Of a stretch of DNA of 64,000 nucleotides, positions 44,826 through 54,799 are shown piece after piece (positions within the stretch are counted from its first letter, which is position 1; each line of letters opens with the position of its first letter). Source of the stretch: Geomonas oryzisoli. GTDB lineage: Bacteria; Desulfobacterota; Desulfuromonadia; Geobacterales; Geobacteraceae. The stretch covers positions 310,001 to 374,000 of the forward strand of contig NZ_CP076723.1 in the NCBI RefSeq assembly GCF_018986915.1. The letters run 5' to 3'. Position numbers and translations under genes: made by a program. Under the pieces are notes generated by a model that saw only the letters and a program-made list of their open reading frames with translations, was not told the DNA's origin and ran no database searches.

Positions 44826-45959
44826 ATGTACCAGGTGGCGCTGGAGCGGGTTTCGGGTTACGGGCGTGAAGAGATGCGGGATGCGGTGGCCCGGCTCCTG
44901 GAGCCGTTGGGCGGGATGGAGCGTTATGTGAAGCCGGGGGAGCGGGTGCTGATCAAACCCAATCTCCTTTCGGCCAAGCCGCCCGAGGCGGCGGTAACCA
45001 CCCACCCGGAGCTGCTGCGCGCCGTGATCCTCGAGGTGCGCCGGGCGGGGGGCGTGCCGCTGGTGGGGGACTCTCCCGGTGTGGGAAGCGGCCGACGGGT
45101 GGCGGAGCGCTCGGGGATGATGGCGGTCATCGAGGAGACCGGTGCGGAGTTCGTCCCCTTCACCGAGGCCCTTCCCGTCGCCGGGTCGGGCACCTTCAAA
45201 GAGTTCGAGCTGGCGCGCCCCTATCTCGAGGCGGACCGCCTGATCAACCTCCCCAAGCTGAAGACCCACGAAATGATGACCATGACCTGCTGCGTGAAGA
45301 ACCTGTTCGGCGCGGTAGTCGGGACAGCCAAGGCGGCATGGCACCTGAAGGCGGGGGCGGATAAGGAGCTTTTCGCGGACATGCTTCTCGAGCTGTACCG
45401 GCTGCGCGAGCCGGATCTGAACATCGTCGACGCGGTGGTCGCCATGGAGGGGAACGGTCCGGGAAGCGGTGACCCCTGCCGGGTCGGCGTACTGCTGGCC
45501 GGGGACAATGCGGTCGCCGTGGACCAGGTTGCCGCCCGGGTGGCCGGCATACCGCGGCCGCTGCTCTACCTGGAAAGCGCGGCCCGGCGCATGGGGCTAC
45601 CGGGGACCCGGCCCGAGGAGGTGACGGTGCTGGGGGGCGACCCGGACGCGGTGCTGGAGCGGCCGCTTAGGCTCCCCCATCTTTCCGACGTCCAGTTCGG
45701 GCTCCCCGGTTTCCTGAAGAACCGGCTCAGAAACCAGTTCACCTCGCGCCCCGAGGTCGCCGCCGACAAGTGCGAGCTCTGCAGCGTCTGCGTGAAGGCG
45801 TGCCCTCCGGCGGCGATACGGGTTCAGGGGGGGAGGCTTCGCTTCGATTACCAGCGCTGCATCCGCTGCTTCTGCTGCCGCGAGCTCTGTCCCCACGCCG
45901 CGCTGACGCTCAGGGATGGCTGGCTGCTCCGGATGATGAAGAAAAGCCGCCGCTGGTAG
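44826..45959 (+). CDS. DUF362 protein with C-terminal 2[4Fe-4S] ferredoxin domain
   Basis: A 377-residue protein. Residues about 1-290 form the DUF362 domain (VLIKPNLLSAKPPEAAVTTH, VGDSPGVGSG, INLPKLKTHEMMTMTCCVKN, AVAMEGNGPGSG-type motifs). The end carries two 4Fe-4S motifs: CELCSVCVKACP and CIRCFCCRELCP. The combination is common in anaerobes and is an uncharacterised iron-sulfur redox protein. Start 44826 has GCGGGAGG nearby; the frame is open for another 900 bp upstream over xerC on the other strand, which is a shadow. Confidence 0.9.
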   Translation: MYQVALERVSGYGREEMRDAVARLLEPLGGMERYVKPGERVLIKPNLLSAKPPEAAVTTHPELLRAVILEVRRAGGVPLVGDSPGVGSGRRVAERSGMMAVIEETGAEFVPFTEALPVAGSGTFKEFELARPYLEADRLINLPKLKTHEMMTMTCCVKNLFGAVVGTAKAAWHLKAGADKELFADMLLELYRLREPDLNIVDAVVAMEGNGPGSGDPCRVGVLLAGDNAVAVDQVAARVAGIPRPLLYLESAARRMGLPGTRPEEVTVLGGDPDAVLERPLRLPHLSDVQFGLPGFLKNRLRNQFTSRPEVAADKCELCSVCVKACPPAAIRVQGGRLRFDYQRCIRCFCCRELCPHAALTLRDGWLLRMMKKSRRW

Positions 45960-45972
45960 CGTCGGGGGGCGG

Positions 45973-46001
45973 TTGACAAGGGGAGGGGGGACCATTATAT
46001 T
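45973..46001 (+). promoter_or_regulatory. Consensus-like sigma70 promoter of the 24-codon microgene
   Basis: TTGACA (45973-45978), 17-bp G-rich spacer, TATATT (45996-46001). Predicted transcript starts near 46008 and ends at the terminator near 46200, about 190 nt. Confidence 0.75.
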
Positions 46002-46068
46002 TTCTCCCATCCTCCGGGAACCACACAGCGAGGGATGCAAATCCAACCAGGGAAAAGGAGATCAGGCT

Positions 46069-46143
46069 ATGTGGACTAACTTCTTCATGATCCGTCCGGT
46101 AACCCACTGCAAGGAAGGTTGCCCTAGTTGGCCCGTCGCCTGA
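46069..46143 (+). CDS. 24-residue peptide of unknown function
   Basis: ATG at 46069 with AAAGGAG 11-8 nt upstream, 24 codons, TGA at 46141. The peptide begins MWTNFFMIRPVTH and contains C14 and C18 in a CKEGCPSWP context, with W2 and W21. It is too short for normal gene calling. A consensus-like promoter upstream and a strong terminator 24 bp downstream delimit a transcript of about 190 nt that contains only this reading frame. I do not recognise a family. It might be a secreted or modified peptide, a membrane-active peptide, a leader peptide, or part of a dual-function RNA. No maturase or exporter gene is adjacent. Confidence 0.6.
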   Translation: MWTNFFMIRPVTHCKEGCPSWPVA

Positions 46144-46166
46144 CCGCGGCGGGCTCCCATCAGAAA

Positions 46167-46202
46167 AGGCCCCCTGTTCACGACAACAGGGGGCCTTTTT
46201 GT
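46167..46202 (+). terminator. Strong rho-independent terminator after the microgene
   Basis: Perfect 12-bp stem AGGCCCCCTGTT / AACAGGGGGCCT, loop CACGAC region, then TTTTTG. Confidence 0.93.
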
Positions 46203-46264
46203 TTGGCTCTATTGGCTGCGGTGTTGGTATCGTACGGACCTCTCTGAGGAGAGAGGCGCGCGGC

Positions 46265-46372
46265 AGAAGGGACTGGCTCCGTTCGGTGCCAGTCCCTTTA
46301 GTGGAACGCTCCTTTCAGCACAGCCACCTTCCCAAGCAGAAAGAGGACAGGCACCTGGCGGAGCCAGTCCCC
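46265..46372. repeat. 110-bp inverted-repeat (MITE/BIME-like) element, copy 2
   Basis: Same ends as copy 1 (AGAAGGGACTGGCTCCGT and CACCTGGCGGAGCCAGTCCC) and the shared internal CAGCCACCTT. The left arm alone also folds (GGGACTGGC / GCCAGTCCC). It occupies the middle of the 379-bp gap before mltD. Confidence 0.8.
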
Positions 46373-46448
46373 AGGGCTCCGTTCGCGGGTCCCGGCGGCC
46401 GGCGCCGCCGTCGCCCTGCCACCTGCGTTTGCTCAAAACCCCTTTGAA

Positions 46449-46477
46449 TTGACAACTGTGCCAAATTCCGCTATTCT
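46449..46477 (+). promoter_or_regulatory. Sigma70 promoter of mltD
   Basis: TTGACA, 17-bp spacer, TATTCT, 45 bp before the mltD start. Confidence 0.7.
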
Positions 46478-46522
46478 GCGCACCTGTGCGTACGCGTGCC
46501 GTCACCCAAAAATAGGTATTGA

Positions 46523-48031
46523 ATGCTTAAAGTTACCCTTGTCATACTCGCACTTCTGACCCCCTGCCTCGCCTTCGCGGCACCCGGAGACCTCCCCCAG
46601 GACCTGGGGCGCAAGGAGCGTCAGACCCAGCAGCTCGCCTCGGCCGACCTCGCCCTTTCCAAGGGGCTCGGCCTTACCTCCGCCGATTTTCCCGGCAATG
46701 ACGACGTAACCGACGACCCCGACGACTTCGATCTCAAGCTCCCGGAGATGGAGCTTCCCGACTCCGACATCCCCCTTACCTTCAACTCCAAGGTCGAGTA
46801 CTTCACCCGCTACTTCCAGGGATCCGCCCGCGGCTCCTTCGCCAAGTGGCTCTCCAGGAGCGAGCGCTATATCCCGATGATGCGGGAGGTGCTCAAGAAG
46901 GAAGGGCTCCCCGAGGATCTGGTCTACCTGGCCATGATCGAGAGCGGCTTCATGCCCCACGCCGTATCGGTGGCTGCCGCCGTCGGCCCCTGGCAGTTCA
47001 TGCCGGCCACCGGCAAGCGCTACGCGCTCAGGATAGACCCCTGGATCGACGAGAGGCGCGATCCGCTGAAGGCGACCATCGCCGCCGCGCTCTATCTCAA
47101 AGAGCTCTACGCGATGTTCAACAACGACTGGTACCTCGCCGCGGCCGGGTACAACGCGGGTGAGAACAAGATCCTGCGCGCCATCAACATGTACAACACC
47201 CGCGATTTCTGGGAGATCTCCAAGGGAAGCTACCTGGCGCGCGAGACCAAGGACTACGTACCCAAACTCCTGGCCGCGGCCATCATCGCCAAGGAGCCGG
47301 CCAAATTCGGCTTTGCCGACGTCGCCTACCTGCCGCCCATCGAGTTCGACCAGGTGCCGATCCCGTCGCGCACCGACCTGGACGTGATGGCCAAGGCGTG
47401 CGGCGTTTCCCTGCAGAACATCAAGGAGCTGAATCCGGAACTGCGCCGCGCCACCACGCCGCCGGACTACCCGGGGTACCTGCTGAAGGTGCCCAGAGGG
47501 ACCGGCAGCGCCTGTGCTTCCGAGTACGCCAAGATTCCCGAGTCCGAGCGCTACGTCGAGCGGGTGAGAAACGTGCAGTACCGCGCCAAGAAGCGCGACA
47601 CCCTGACCACCATCGCCAGGCGCTTCAACACCTCGCCGCAGAGCATCGCCGAGTTGAACAACCTGGGTAAAAAGAAGGTTAAACTCGCCGGCCGGGTGCT
47701 GACCATTCCGGTGCAGATCGCCTCGGTCCGCAGCGAATCCCACCCAGCACACCCGGCGCACCCCGCGCAACCGGCGCAGCCGGAGACCCCGGTGCTTGAG
47801 GCGAAGGCCGAAACCAAGGCCGCGACCCACGTGGCCAAGGCCGAGGCGGAGCCCAAGGAAGTACACAAGTACTACACGGTGAAAAAGGGTGACACCCTTG
47901 CCTCCCTCGCCAAGAGGTTCAACGTAACGGCCCGGCTCCTCTCCGCCTGGAACAACCTGAAGACCCGGGTGGCCCTGAAGCCCGGCAAGCGCATCATCGT
48001 CGCCAAGTACCAGGCCAAGGAAGAAGGCTAA
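46523..48031 (+). CDS. mltD: MltD-type lytic transglycosylase with LysM domains
   Basis: A 502-residue murein hydrolase with signal peptide (VTLVILALLTPCLAFA). The transglycosylase domain (about 110-270) has catalytic E140 in AMIESGF, GPWQFMPATGKRYAL and AAGYNAGENKI, as in MltD/SLT family 1. It is followed by LysM domains at about 353-397 and 450-496 that bind glycan strands, separated by an Ala/His/Pro-rich linker (HPAHPAHPAQPAQP); a weaker LysM-like segment lies at about 285-335. Cleaves peptidoglycan to 1,6-anhydro products. The next gene follows after 56 bp. Confidence 0.92.
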   Translation: MLKVTLVILALLTPCLAFAAPGDLPQDLGRKERQTQQLASADLALSKGLGLTSADFPGNDDVTDDPDDFDLKLPEMELPDSDIPLTFNSKVEYFTRYFQGSARGSFAKWLSRSERYIPMMREVLKKEGLPEDLVYLAMIESGFMPHAVSVAAAVGPWQFMPATGKRYALRIDPWIDERRDPLKATIAAALYLKELYAMFNNDWYLAAAGYNAGENKILRAINMYNTRDFWEISKGSYLARETKDYVPKLLAAAIIAKEPAKFGFADVAYLPPIEFDQVPIPSRTDLDVMAKACGVSLQNIKELNPELRRATTPPDYPGYLLKVPRGTGSACASEYAKIPESERYVERVRNVQYRAKKRDTLTTIARRFNTSPQSIAELNNLGKKKVKLAGRVLTIPVQIASVRSESHPAHPAHPAQPAQPETPVLEAKAETKAATHVAKAEAEPKEVHKYYTVKKGDTLASLAKRFNVTARLLSAWNNLKTRVALKPGKRIIVAKYQAKEEG

Positions 48032-48087
48032 CCCGTCAACCGCTTCGCAAATCACGTGACTCGCACCACGAAAGGATAAATCAACCG

Positions 48088-48816
48088 ATGTACAACCTTC
48101 TCATTTCCGCAGGCGCAGCAATCGCAGTCCTCCTTATCGTCATCCTCGCCGCCGGCACCAGCTACTGGTGGGCAGCTCTTCTGGGCGCCATGATCGTCTT
48201 CATGGTGTGCTTTTTGATCATCTCCCGCATCATCACCAAGAAGCTCGAAGAGATCATGGAACCGGCCATGAAGGATATCCAGGCCCAGCGCTTCGAGAAG
48301 GGGATCCGCGACCTCAAGGCCGCGCTGCGCTACGGCAAGTGGCAGATCTACGTGGAGAGCCAGATCAACTCCGCGATCGGCATGGTCTATTTCGTCAGGC
48401 GCGAGTTCTCCACCGCCTTCCCCTACCTGGAGAAGGGCTTCTTCAAGAACTGGGTCACCATGGGGATGCTGGGCGTCACCTACATGAAGAAGAACAAGCA
48501 CGACAAGATGAAGGAGACCTTCGACAAGGCGCTCATGGCGAGCCCCAAGGAGTCGCTGCTCTACGCCCTCTACGGCTACTGCCTGAACGAGATCGGCGAG
48601 AACGTGAAGGCCTGCGAGATCGTGGCCAAGGGTCTCGGCAAGCTCCCCGGCGACGAGAACCTGAAGCAGAATCTGGAGCTGTTGCGCGAAGGGAAGAAGA
48701 TGAAGATGAAGGGGTACGGCGAGATGTGGCTGCAGTTCCACCTGGAAAGCATGGCGACCATCCAGAAGCAGCAGATGGCGGCCATGGGCGGAAAGCGCCG
48801 AATTATCAGAAAATAG
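48088..48816 (+). CDS. Membrane-anchored TPR-like protein
   Basis: A 242-residue protein with two N-terminal membrane helices (about 7-22 and 28-48) and a cytoplasmic helical region with TPR-like repeats (AMKDIQAQRFEKGIRDLKAAL, MVYFVRREFSTAFPYLEKGF, LLYALYGYCLNEIGENVKAC). The C-terminus is Met/Lys-rich. No enzymatic motif. Probably an inner-membrane scaffold; 56 bp after mltD, so they may be cotranscribed. Confidence 0.75.
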   Translation: MYNLLISAGAAIAVLLIVILAAGTSYWWAALLGAMIVFMVCFLIISRIITKKLEEIMEPAMKDIQAQRFEKGIRDLKAALRYGKWQIYVESQINSAIGMVYFVRREFSTAFPYLEKGFFKNWVTMGMLGVTYMKKNKHDKMKETFDKALMASPKESLLYALYGYCLNEIGENVKACEIVAKGLGKLPGDENLKQNLELLREGKKMKMKGYGEMWLQFHLESMATIQKQQMAAMGGKRRIIRK

Positions 48817-48858
48817 CTTGTAAAGATATCTCAAAAATGCCATATTGAGCTGTTTTTT

Positions 48859-48889
48859 AAGACGGGCTTCGCTGCTCGTCTTTTTATTT
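48859..48889 (+). terminator. Terminator between the TPR gene and typA
   Basis: Stem AAGACGGGC / GCTCGTCTT (loop TTCGCT) followed by TTTATTT. Confidence 0.75.
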
Positions 48890-48920
48890 GTAGCCGAGCC
48901 AAGAAAAGGAGCAGTAAAGC

Positions 48921-50726
<1,806 letters not shown>

Positions 50727-50886
50727 GACAATCGGGGAGGGGGATTCAGCCGAGGTAGCCGCAGCATCCTGGCCTGCAACGGAGCTCAAATCCCCCTCGA
50801 TTCCCCTTTGCGAAAGGGGAGGTTGGACCGAGCTGAGAAGAGTTTGCTGTACCTTTGAATTCATGTACCTCATCAAGGAGGCTTCC

Positions 50887-51675
50887 ATGCACTCTCGACA
50901 CCTGCGTTTACCGGGTCTTTTCTCCCTGCTCCTGCTGGTCGGCGCCTGCGCTACGACTCCGGCCCCGGTCAAAAGCCCCGAGACCTACTTCAAGGAAGGC
51001 GAGGCCGCTTACGCCTCCCGCCACTTCGAGGACGCCATTGCGCAGTTCAAGAAGGTGAAGGAGAGCTACAGTAACCCGGAGCTGACTGCGCAGGCCGAGC
51101 TGAAGATCGCGGACGCGCACTTCGAAAACGGCGCCTTCATCGAGGCTGCCGCTGCCTACGAGGATTTCCGCAAACTCCACCCCAGCAACGAGAAGGCCCC
51201 CTACGCGCTGTATCGCCTGGGGCTGTCCAACTACAACCAGATCACCGGCATCGACACCGACCAGACAGCGGTGAAGAACACCGTGCATTTCCTGGAGATG
51301 TTCCTGGCGCAGTACCCCGCCTCCGAGTACGCCGCGGATGCCAAGGTGAAGCTCGCCGACTGCCGCAGCAAGCAGCTTGCCTACGAGAACTACGTGGGGA
51401 ACTTCTACCTGCGGACCAAGAAGTATCCCTCCGCTATCAAGCGGCTGAACGAGGCGCTGCAGCGCTTCCCGGGAGAGCCCGGGCTTGCGGATACGCTCCT
51501 CTACCTGCAGCAGGCCTACCTGAAATCCGGGGATACCGCGCACGCGGATGAGGTGCAGAAGAGGCTCGAGAAGGAATATCCGGTGCAGGCCCGCCAGGCG
51601 CGCGGGGAGGAAGCGAAGCCGGCCCCGGGCAAGGACGAGCTCCCCATGATCATCTTCAAGGACGACGGGAAATAA
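50887..51675 (+). CDS. bamD: Outer-membrane assembly lipoprotein BamD-like
   Basis: A 262-residue lipoprotein (lipobox VGAC, Cys near residue 20) with BamD/YfiO-type TPRs: PETYFKEGEAAYASRHFEDA, an IADAHFENGAFIEAAAAYED helix pair and the signature YALYRLGLSNYNQITGIDTD. BamD acts with BamA in folding outer-membrane beta-barrels at the periplasmic face. AAGGAGGCTTCC precedes the chosen ATG at 50887. Slightly longer than E. coli BamD because of a charged tail. Other tetratricopeptide lipoproteins of the CpoB type are less likely. Confidence 0.85.
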   Translation: MHSRHLRLPGLFSLLLLVGACATTPAPVKSPETYFKEGEAAYASRHFEDAIAQFKKVKESYSNPELTAQAELKIADAHFENGAFIEAAAAYEDFRKLHPSNEKAPYALYRLGLSNYNQITGIDTDQTAVKNTVHFLEMFLAQYPASEYAADAKVKLADCRSKQLAYENYVGNFYLRTKKYPSAIKRLNEALQRFPGEPGLADTLLYLQQAYLKSGDTAHADEVQKRLEKEYPVQARQARGEEAKPAPGKDELPMIIFKDDGK

Positions 51676-51676
51676 A

Positions 51677-51713
51677 AAAAGGCGCGCGCCCCGATGCCGG
51701 GACGCGCGCCCTT
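51677..51713 (-). terminator. Terminator shared by convergent genes
   Basis: Stem GGCGCGCG / CGCGCGCC. Read on the minus strand it is followed by TTTTTTTATT, so it mainly ends the REC-PAS-GGDEF gene; the plus-strand T-content is weaker (CTTGCTTTC). Confidence 0.8.
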
Positions 51714-51729
51714 GCTTTCTTCGCCGGCT

Positions 51730-53019
51730 CTAGGCCACCAACTGGTGCTGCCTGCTGCCGGCGTTGCTGTTTTTGCGCCCTTTCTTCTGGCGGTACATCC
51801 TCTGGTCGGCCAGGCGCCAGGATGCCATCAGCTCCTCGCCGTCGTGGGCGGTGGCGGCGCCGATGGAGAGGCTCAGGGGAAGCACGGCGTGTTCATGGTT
51901 ACTCGTGGCCAGGTGCGCCTGGAGCCGCTCCAAGGCCTCGCGCAGGGTGGTCTCGTCGGTGTTCGGGAGCAGCGCCACGAATTCGTCCCCTCCGACGCGC
52001 GCCACCACGTCCTCGCGCCGGAAGGCGTTCTTGAGCACCTCGGCCGCGTGCCGGAGCAGGTCGTCACCGGCTGCATGCCCCTGGTGGTCGTTGACCTCCT
52101 TCAGGCGATCGACGTCGACCATGACGATGCTGACCGGGAACTTCCTTCCTTTGCTCAGCCGCTCGAGCTCCTCGTCGAAATAGGCGCGGTTGTAGATGCC
52201 GGTCAGAATGTCGTGGCTGCTCAGGTAGCGCAGCTTCAGCTCGGCCTGCTTGCGCTCCGAGATGTCCAGCAGCGCCCCCACCACGCCGCCGGAACTGCTG
52301 CCCGAGTTCTTGAAGGTGGCGCTGTAAAAGATCATGTCGCGGCGTTCGCCGTCGGCGCAGGTGATGGTCCCCTCGAAGCTGCGCGGGCCGACGCCGTTCT
52401 CGGCCGTCTCCTCGCCGCGGCTGTAGAGGGCCGCCAGGTCCGGGGGGAGGATGTCGTAGATGCTCTTGTTGATGTGCTCGCCCCGCTTCATGCCGATCTG
52501 CTCTTCGAAGGCCCTGTTGCAGCCGAGGTACAGGCCGTTGGGGTCGTTGTAGAAGATCGGGGTGGGCAGGGTGTCGATGAGGACCTGGATGAACTCCAGT
52601 TTCTCCTTTAGTTCCTGCTCGTGGCGGCGGCTCTGCTGCCTGAGGGCGGCCTCGGCGATGGAACGCTGCACCGCCGGTACCAGCCGGGCCAGGTTTCCCT
52701 TGAGCACGAAATCGTCGGCCCCGGCGCGGATGGCTGCCGCGGCGGCCTCTTCGCCGACCTTGCCGGAGATCATCAGGAAGGGAACATCGCTGCCGCGCTC
52801 CTTGAGTATCTGCAGCGCCTTGAGCCCGCTGAAGCCGGGCATGACGTAGTCGCAGATGATGACGTCCCACGACGCCGTATCGAGCGCCTCGGTCAGGGCC
52901 TGTGCGCTGTCCACTCGCTGGAAATGGACGTCGAATCCGCCCTGCTCGAGCTGGATCACGATCAGCTGGGCATCGTCCGGGGCGTCCTCTACGGTCAGGA
53001 CTCTTAACAGTCTCTTCAT
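51730..53019 (-). CDS. Response regulator REC-PAS-GGDEF (diguanylate cyclase)
   Basis: A 429-residue protein: receiver domain about 5-120 with E11/D12, phospho-acceptor D57 (VIICDYVMPG) and a GGKVGEE-like loop; PAS about 140-262; GGDEF about 265-420 with an intact VGGDEF loop. The upstream allosteric RxxD appears as RLKE-type sequence and was not confirmed. Makes c-di-GMP under phosphorylation control, PleD/WspR-like. No cognate kinase adjacent. Start 53019 is preceded by GGAGAAAACCGCAC; longer reading lacks homology. Confidence 0.9.
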   Translation of the reverse strand: MKRLLRVLTVEDAPDDAQLIVIQLEQGGFDVHFQRVDSAQALTEALDTASWDVIICDYVMPGFSGLKALQILKERGSDVPFLMISGKVGEEAAAAAIRAGADDFVLKGNLARLVPAVQRSIAEAALRQQSRRHEQELKEKLEFIQVLIDTLPTPIFYNDPNGLYLGCNRAFEEQIGMKRGEHINKSIYDILPPDLAALYSRGEETAENGVGPRSFEGTITCADGERRDMIFYSATFKNSGSSSGGVVGALLDISERKQAELKLRYLSSHDILTGIYNRAYFDEELERLSKGRKFPVSIVMVDVDRLKEVNDHQGHAAGDDLLRHAAEVLKNAFRREDVVARVGGDEFVALLPNTDETTLREALERLQAHLATSNHEHAVLPLSLSIGAATAHDGEELMASWRLADQRMYRQKKGRKNSNAGSRQHQLVA

Positions 53020-53402
53020 GTGCGGTTTTCTCCGATAAAACAGGGGATTGTGGCACCGGACACCGGGATATTGTAAACGATGGCGACGCAAAGACAAGCC
53101 ATGTGTCGGGGGGGGAAACACCCCCGTCGGCAACGGCCAGGCCGGTACGGCAGCGTGGACGACCGGCTCATGAATAGATGTATCGGCACGACCTCCCGGC
53201 AACTAAAGAAATTAATTTTTTATCATTATTTTTAATCAGTGCAACAGCCGGACAACATTAATTTGCGCTTTGCCGTTGCGGCGACAAAGCCGCTGCGTGT
53301 ATAGTCCTCATGAAGAAGGGCGCGCCCGGAAGCGGCGGCAGGTACACTGCGTGGCGGACGTTCTCATGACCGAGCGGCCGGCACGATATTTAAGGAGAGG
53401 GG
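53020..53402. other. Intergenic region between the GGDEF and RlmL-like genes
   Basis: 383 bp without a supportable gene. An AT-rich island lies at about 53205-53235. A candidate plus-strand promoter for the methyltransferase gene is TTGCGG (53276-53281), 18-bp spacer, TATAGT (53300-53305). Confidence 0.45.
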
Positions 53403-54527
53403 ATGAAACAGTTTTTTTTCGCCACCACCGCCAAAGGGGTGGAAGAGGCGCTCGCGGGTGAGCTGGCAAGGCTCGGCGTGCCGGAGGTGACCACGGAGAG
53501 CGGCGGCGTCCGCTTCGCCGGGGGGATGGAGGCGGCCTACCGCGCCAACCTGTGGCTGCGCACGGCAAGCCGGGTGCTGATGACGCTCGCCGAGTTCCCC
53601 TGTGAGACCCCGGAGGAGCTCTACCGCGGCGTGCGGGGCGTCTCCTGGGAGCGCTTTCTCACCCCCGCCCTCACCCTTGCCGTCGACTGCAACCTAAGGG
53701 ACTCCGCGCTGACCCATTCCGGGTTCGTGGCGCTCAAAACCAAGGACGCCATCGTCGATGCCTTGCGCGACCACTTCGGCAGCCGTCCCAGCGTGGATAC
53801 CAAAGACCCCGACCTGCGCGTCAACGTGCGCCTGTTCAAGAACCGCTGCACCCTGAGCCTCGACCTGTCCGGAGAACCGCTGGACCGGCGTGGTTATCGC
53901 CTGGACCGTCACGAGGCCCCGCTCAAGGAGAACCTGGCGGCGGCGCTGGTGGAGCTCTCCGGCTGGGACGGCAGCACCCCGCTGGTCGATCCCATGTGCG
54001 GCACCGGCACCATCGCCATCGAGGCGGCGCTCAAGGCGCTGCGCATCCCCCCCGGGCTCAACCGTCGTTTCGGCTTCCAGCGCTGGCAGGGGTTCGATCG
54101 GGCGCTCTGGGACCGCATCGTAGCCGAGGCGCGCGCCGGGATGCTGGAGCAGCTGCCCGCGCCGGTGCAGGGAACCGACCTGTCCCACTCCGCAGTCGGC
54201 ATGGCCGCACAGAACGCCAAGCGCGCCGGGGTGCTGCAGCACCTCGTGCTCGGGCAGCTCCCCATGGCCGAAATCACCCCGCCCCCGGGACCGGGTGTGC
54301 TGATCCTCAACCCGCCCTACGGCAAGAGGCTCGGCGAGCAGGAGGCGCTGCGCCCGCTCTACAAGGAGATCGGCGACACCCTCAAACAACGCTGCAAGGG
54401 ATACACCGCCTACCTCTTCACCGGGAACCTCGAGCTGGCCAAGTCGGTCGGACTGAAGGCGACCAGGAGAATGGTGCTCTACAACGGCCCCATCGAGTGC
54501 CGTCTGCTCAAGTACGAGATGTATTAG
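53403..54527 (+). CDS. RlmL-like class I RNA methyltransferase (THUMP + UPF0020)
   Basis: A 374-residue SAM-dependent methyltransferase resembling the N-terminal half of RlmL, which makes m2G2445 in 23S rRNA. THUMP RNA-binding domain about 45-155; Rossmann methyltransferase with SAM motif DPMCGTGTIAIEAAL (196-210) and catalytic NPPYGKR (303-309), the N2-guanine type motif. The RlmK-like second half of the E. coli protein is absent. TAAGGAGAGGGG precedes the start. Confidence 0.88.
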   Translation: MKQFFFATTAKGVEEALAGELARLGVPEVTTESGGVRFAGGMEAAYRANLWLRTASRVLMTLAEFPCETPEELYRGVRGVSWERFLTPALTLAVDCNLRDSALTHSGFVALKTKDAIVDALRDHFGSRPSVDTKDPDLRVNVRLFKNRCTLSLDLSGEPLDRRGYRLDRHEAPLKENLAAALVELSGWDGSTPLVDPMCGTGTIAIEAALKALRIPPGLNRRFGFQRWQGFDRALWDRIVAEARAGMLEQLPAPVQGTDLSHSAVGMAAQNAKRAGVLQHLVLGQLPMAEITPPPGPGVLILNPPYGKRLGEQEALRPLYKEIGDTLKQRCKGYTAYLFTGNLELAKSVGLKATRRMVLYNGPIECRLLKYEMY

Positions 54528-54558
54528 GGAAGCAGGCTTCTGTCATTAAAATAGAAGC

Positions 54559-54587
54559 TTGACACGCTAATCCTTTTACTATATGTT
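54559..54587 (+). promoter_or_regulatory. Sigma70 promoter of the tRNA gene
   Basis: TTGACA, 17-bp spacer, TATGTT, with the tRNA 5' end 16 bp beyond the -10 box. Confidence 0.75.
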
Positions 54588-54602
54588 TTAATTTCGCTTT
54601 TC

Positions 54603-54679
54603 GGGCCTATAGCTCAGTTGGTTAGAGCTACCGGCTCATAACCGGTCGGTCCCAGGTTCGAGTCCTGGTGGGCCCACCA
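54603..54679 (+). tRNA. tRNA with CAU anticodon (probably Ile2, possibly elongator Met)
   Basis: 77 nt including encoded CCA. Acceptor GGGCCTA / TGGGCCC; D arm GCTC..GAGC; anticodon stem ACCGG / CCGGT with loop CTCATAA (anticodon CAT); T arm CCAGG-TTCGAGT-CCTGG. The GGCTCATAACC anticodon arm and the GGGCCTATAGCTC start resemble isoleucine tRNAs whose C34 becomes lysidine by TilS; elongator tRNA-Met is the alternative. Confidence 0.93.
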
Positions 54680-54754
54680 CCTTACAAATTAGGATGATGT
54701 GGGGATGCCCTTAAAGCACCTGGTCAGACGAAAAAATACACTTCTAGTGGGGAG

Positions 54755-54791
54755 AAAGAGTGCACACCAAGCGGTTGCACTCTTTTTCTTT
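54755..54791 (+). terminator. Terminator of the tRNA transcript
   Basis: Stem AAGAGTGCA / TGCACTCTT followed by TTTCTTTT, 76 bp after the tRNA and only 9 bp before the next start codon. Confidence 0.88.
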
Positions 54792-54799
54792 TGAGCGTG

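Noticed and set aside
43908-45959. 683-codon frame for the DUF362 protein
   Set aside because: The first 300 or so codons lie antisense to xerC; the DUF362 protein starts at 44826 with its own ribosome site.
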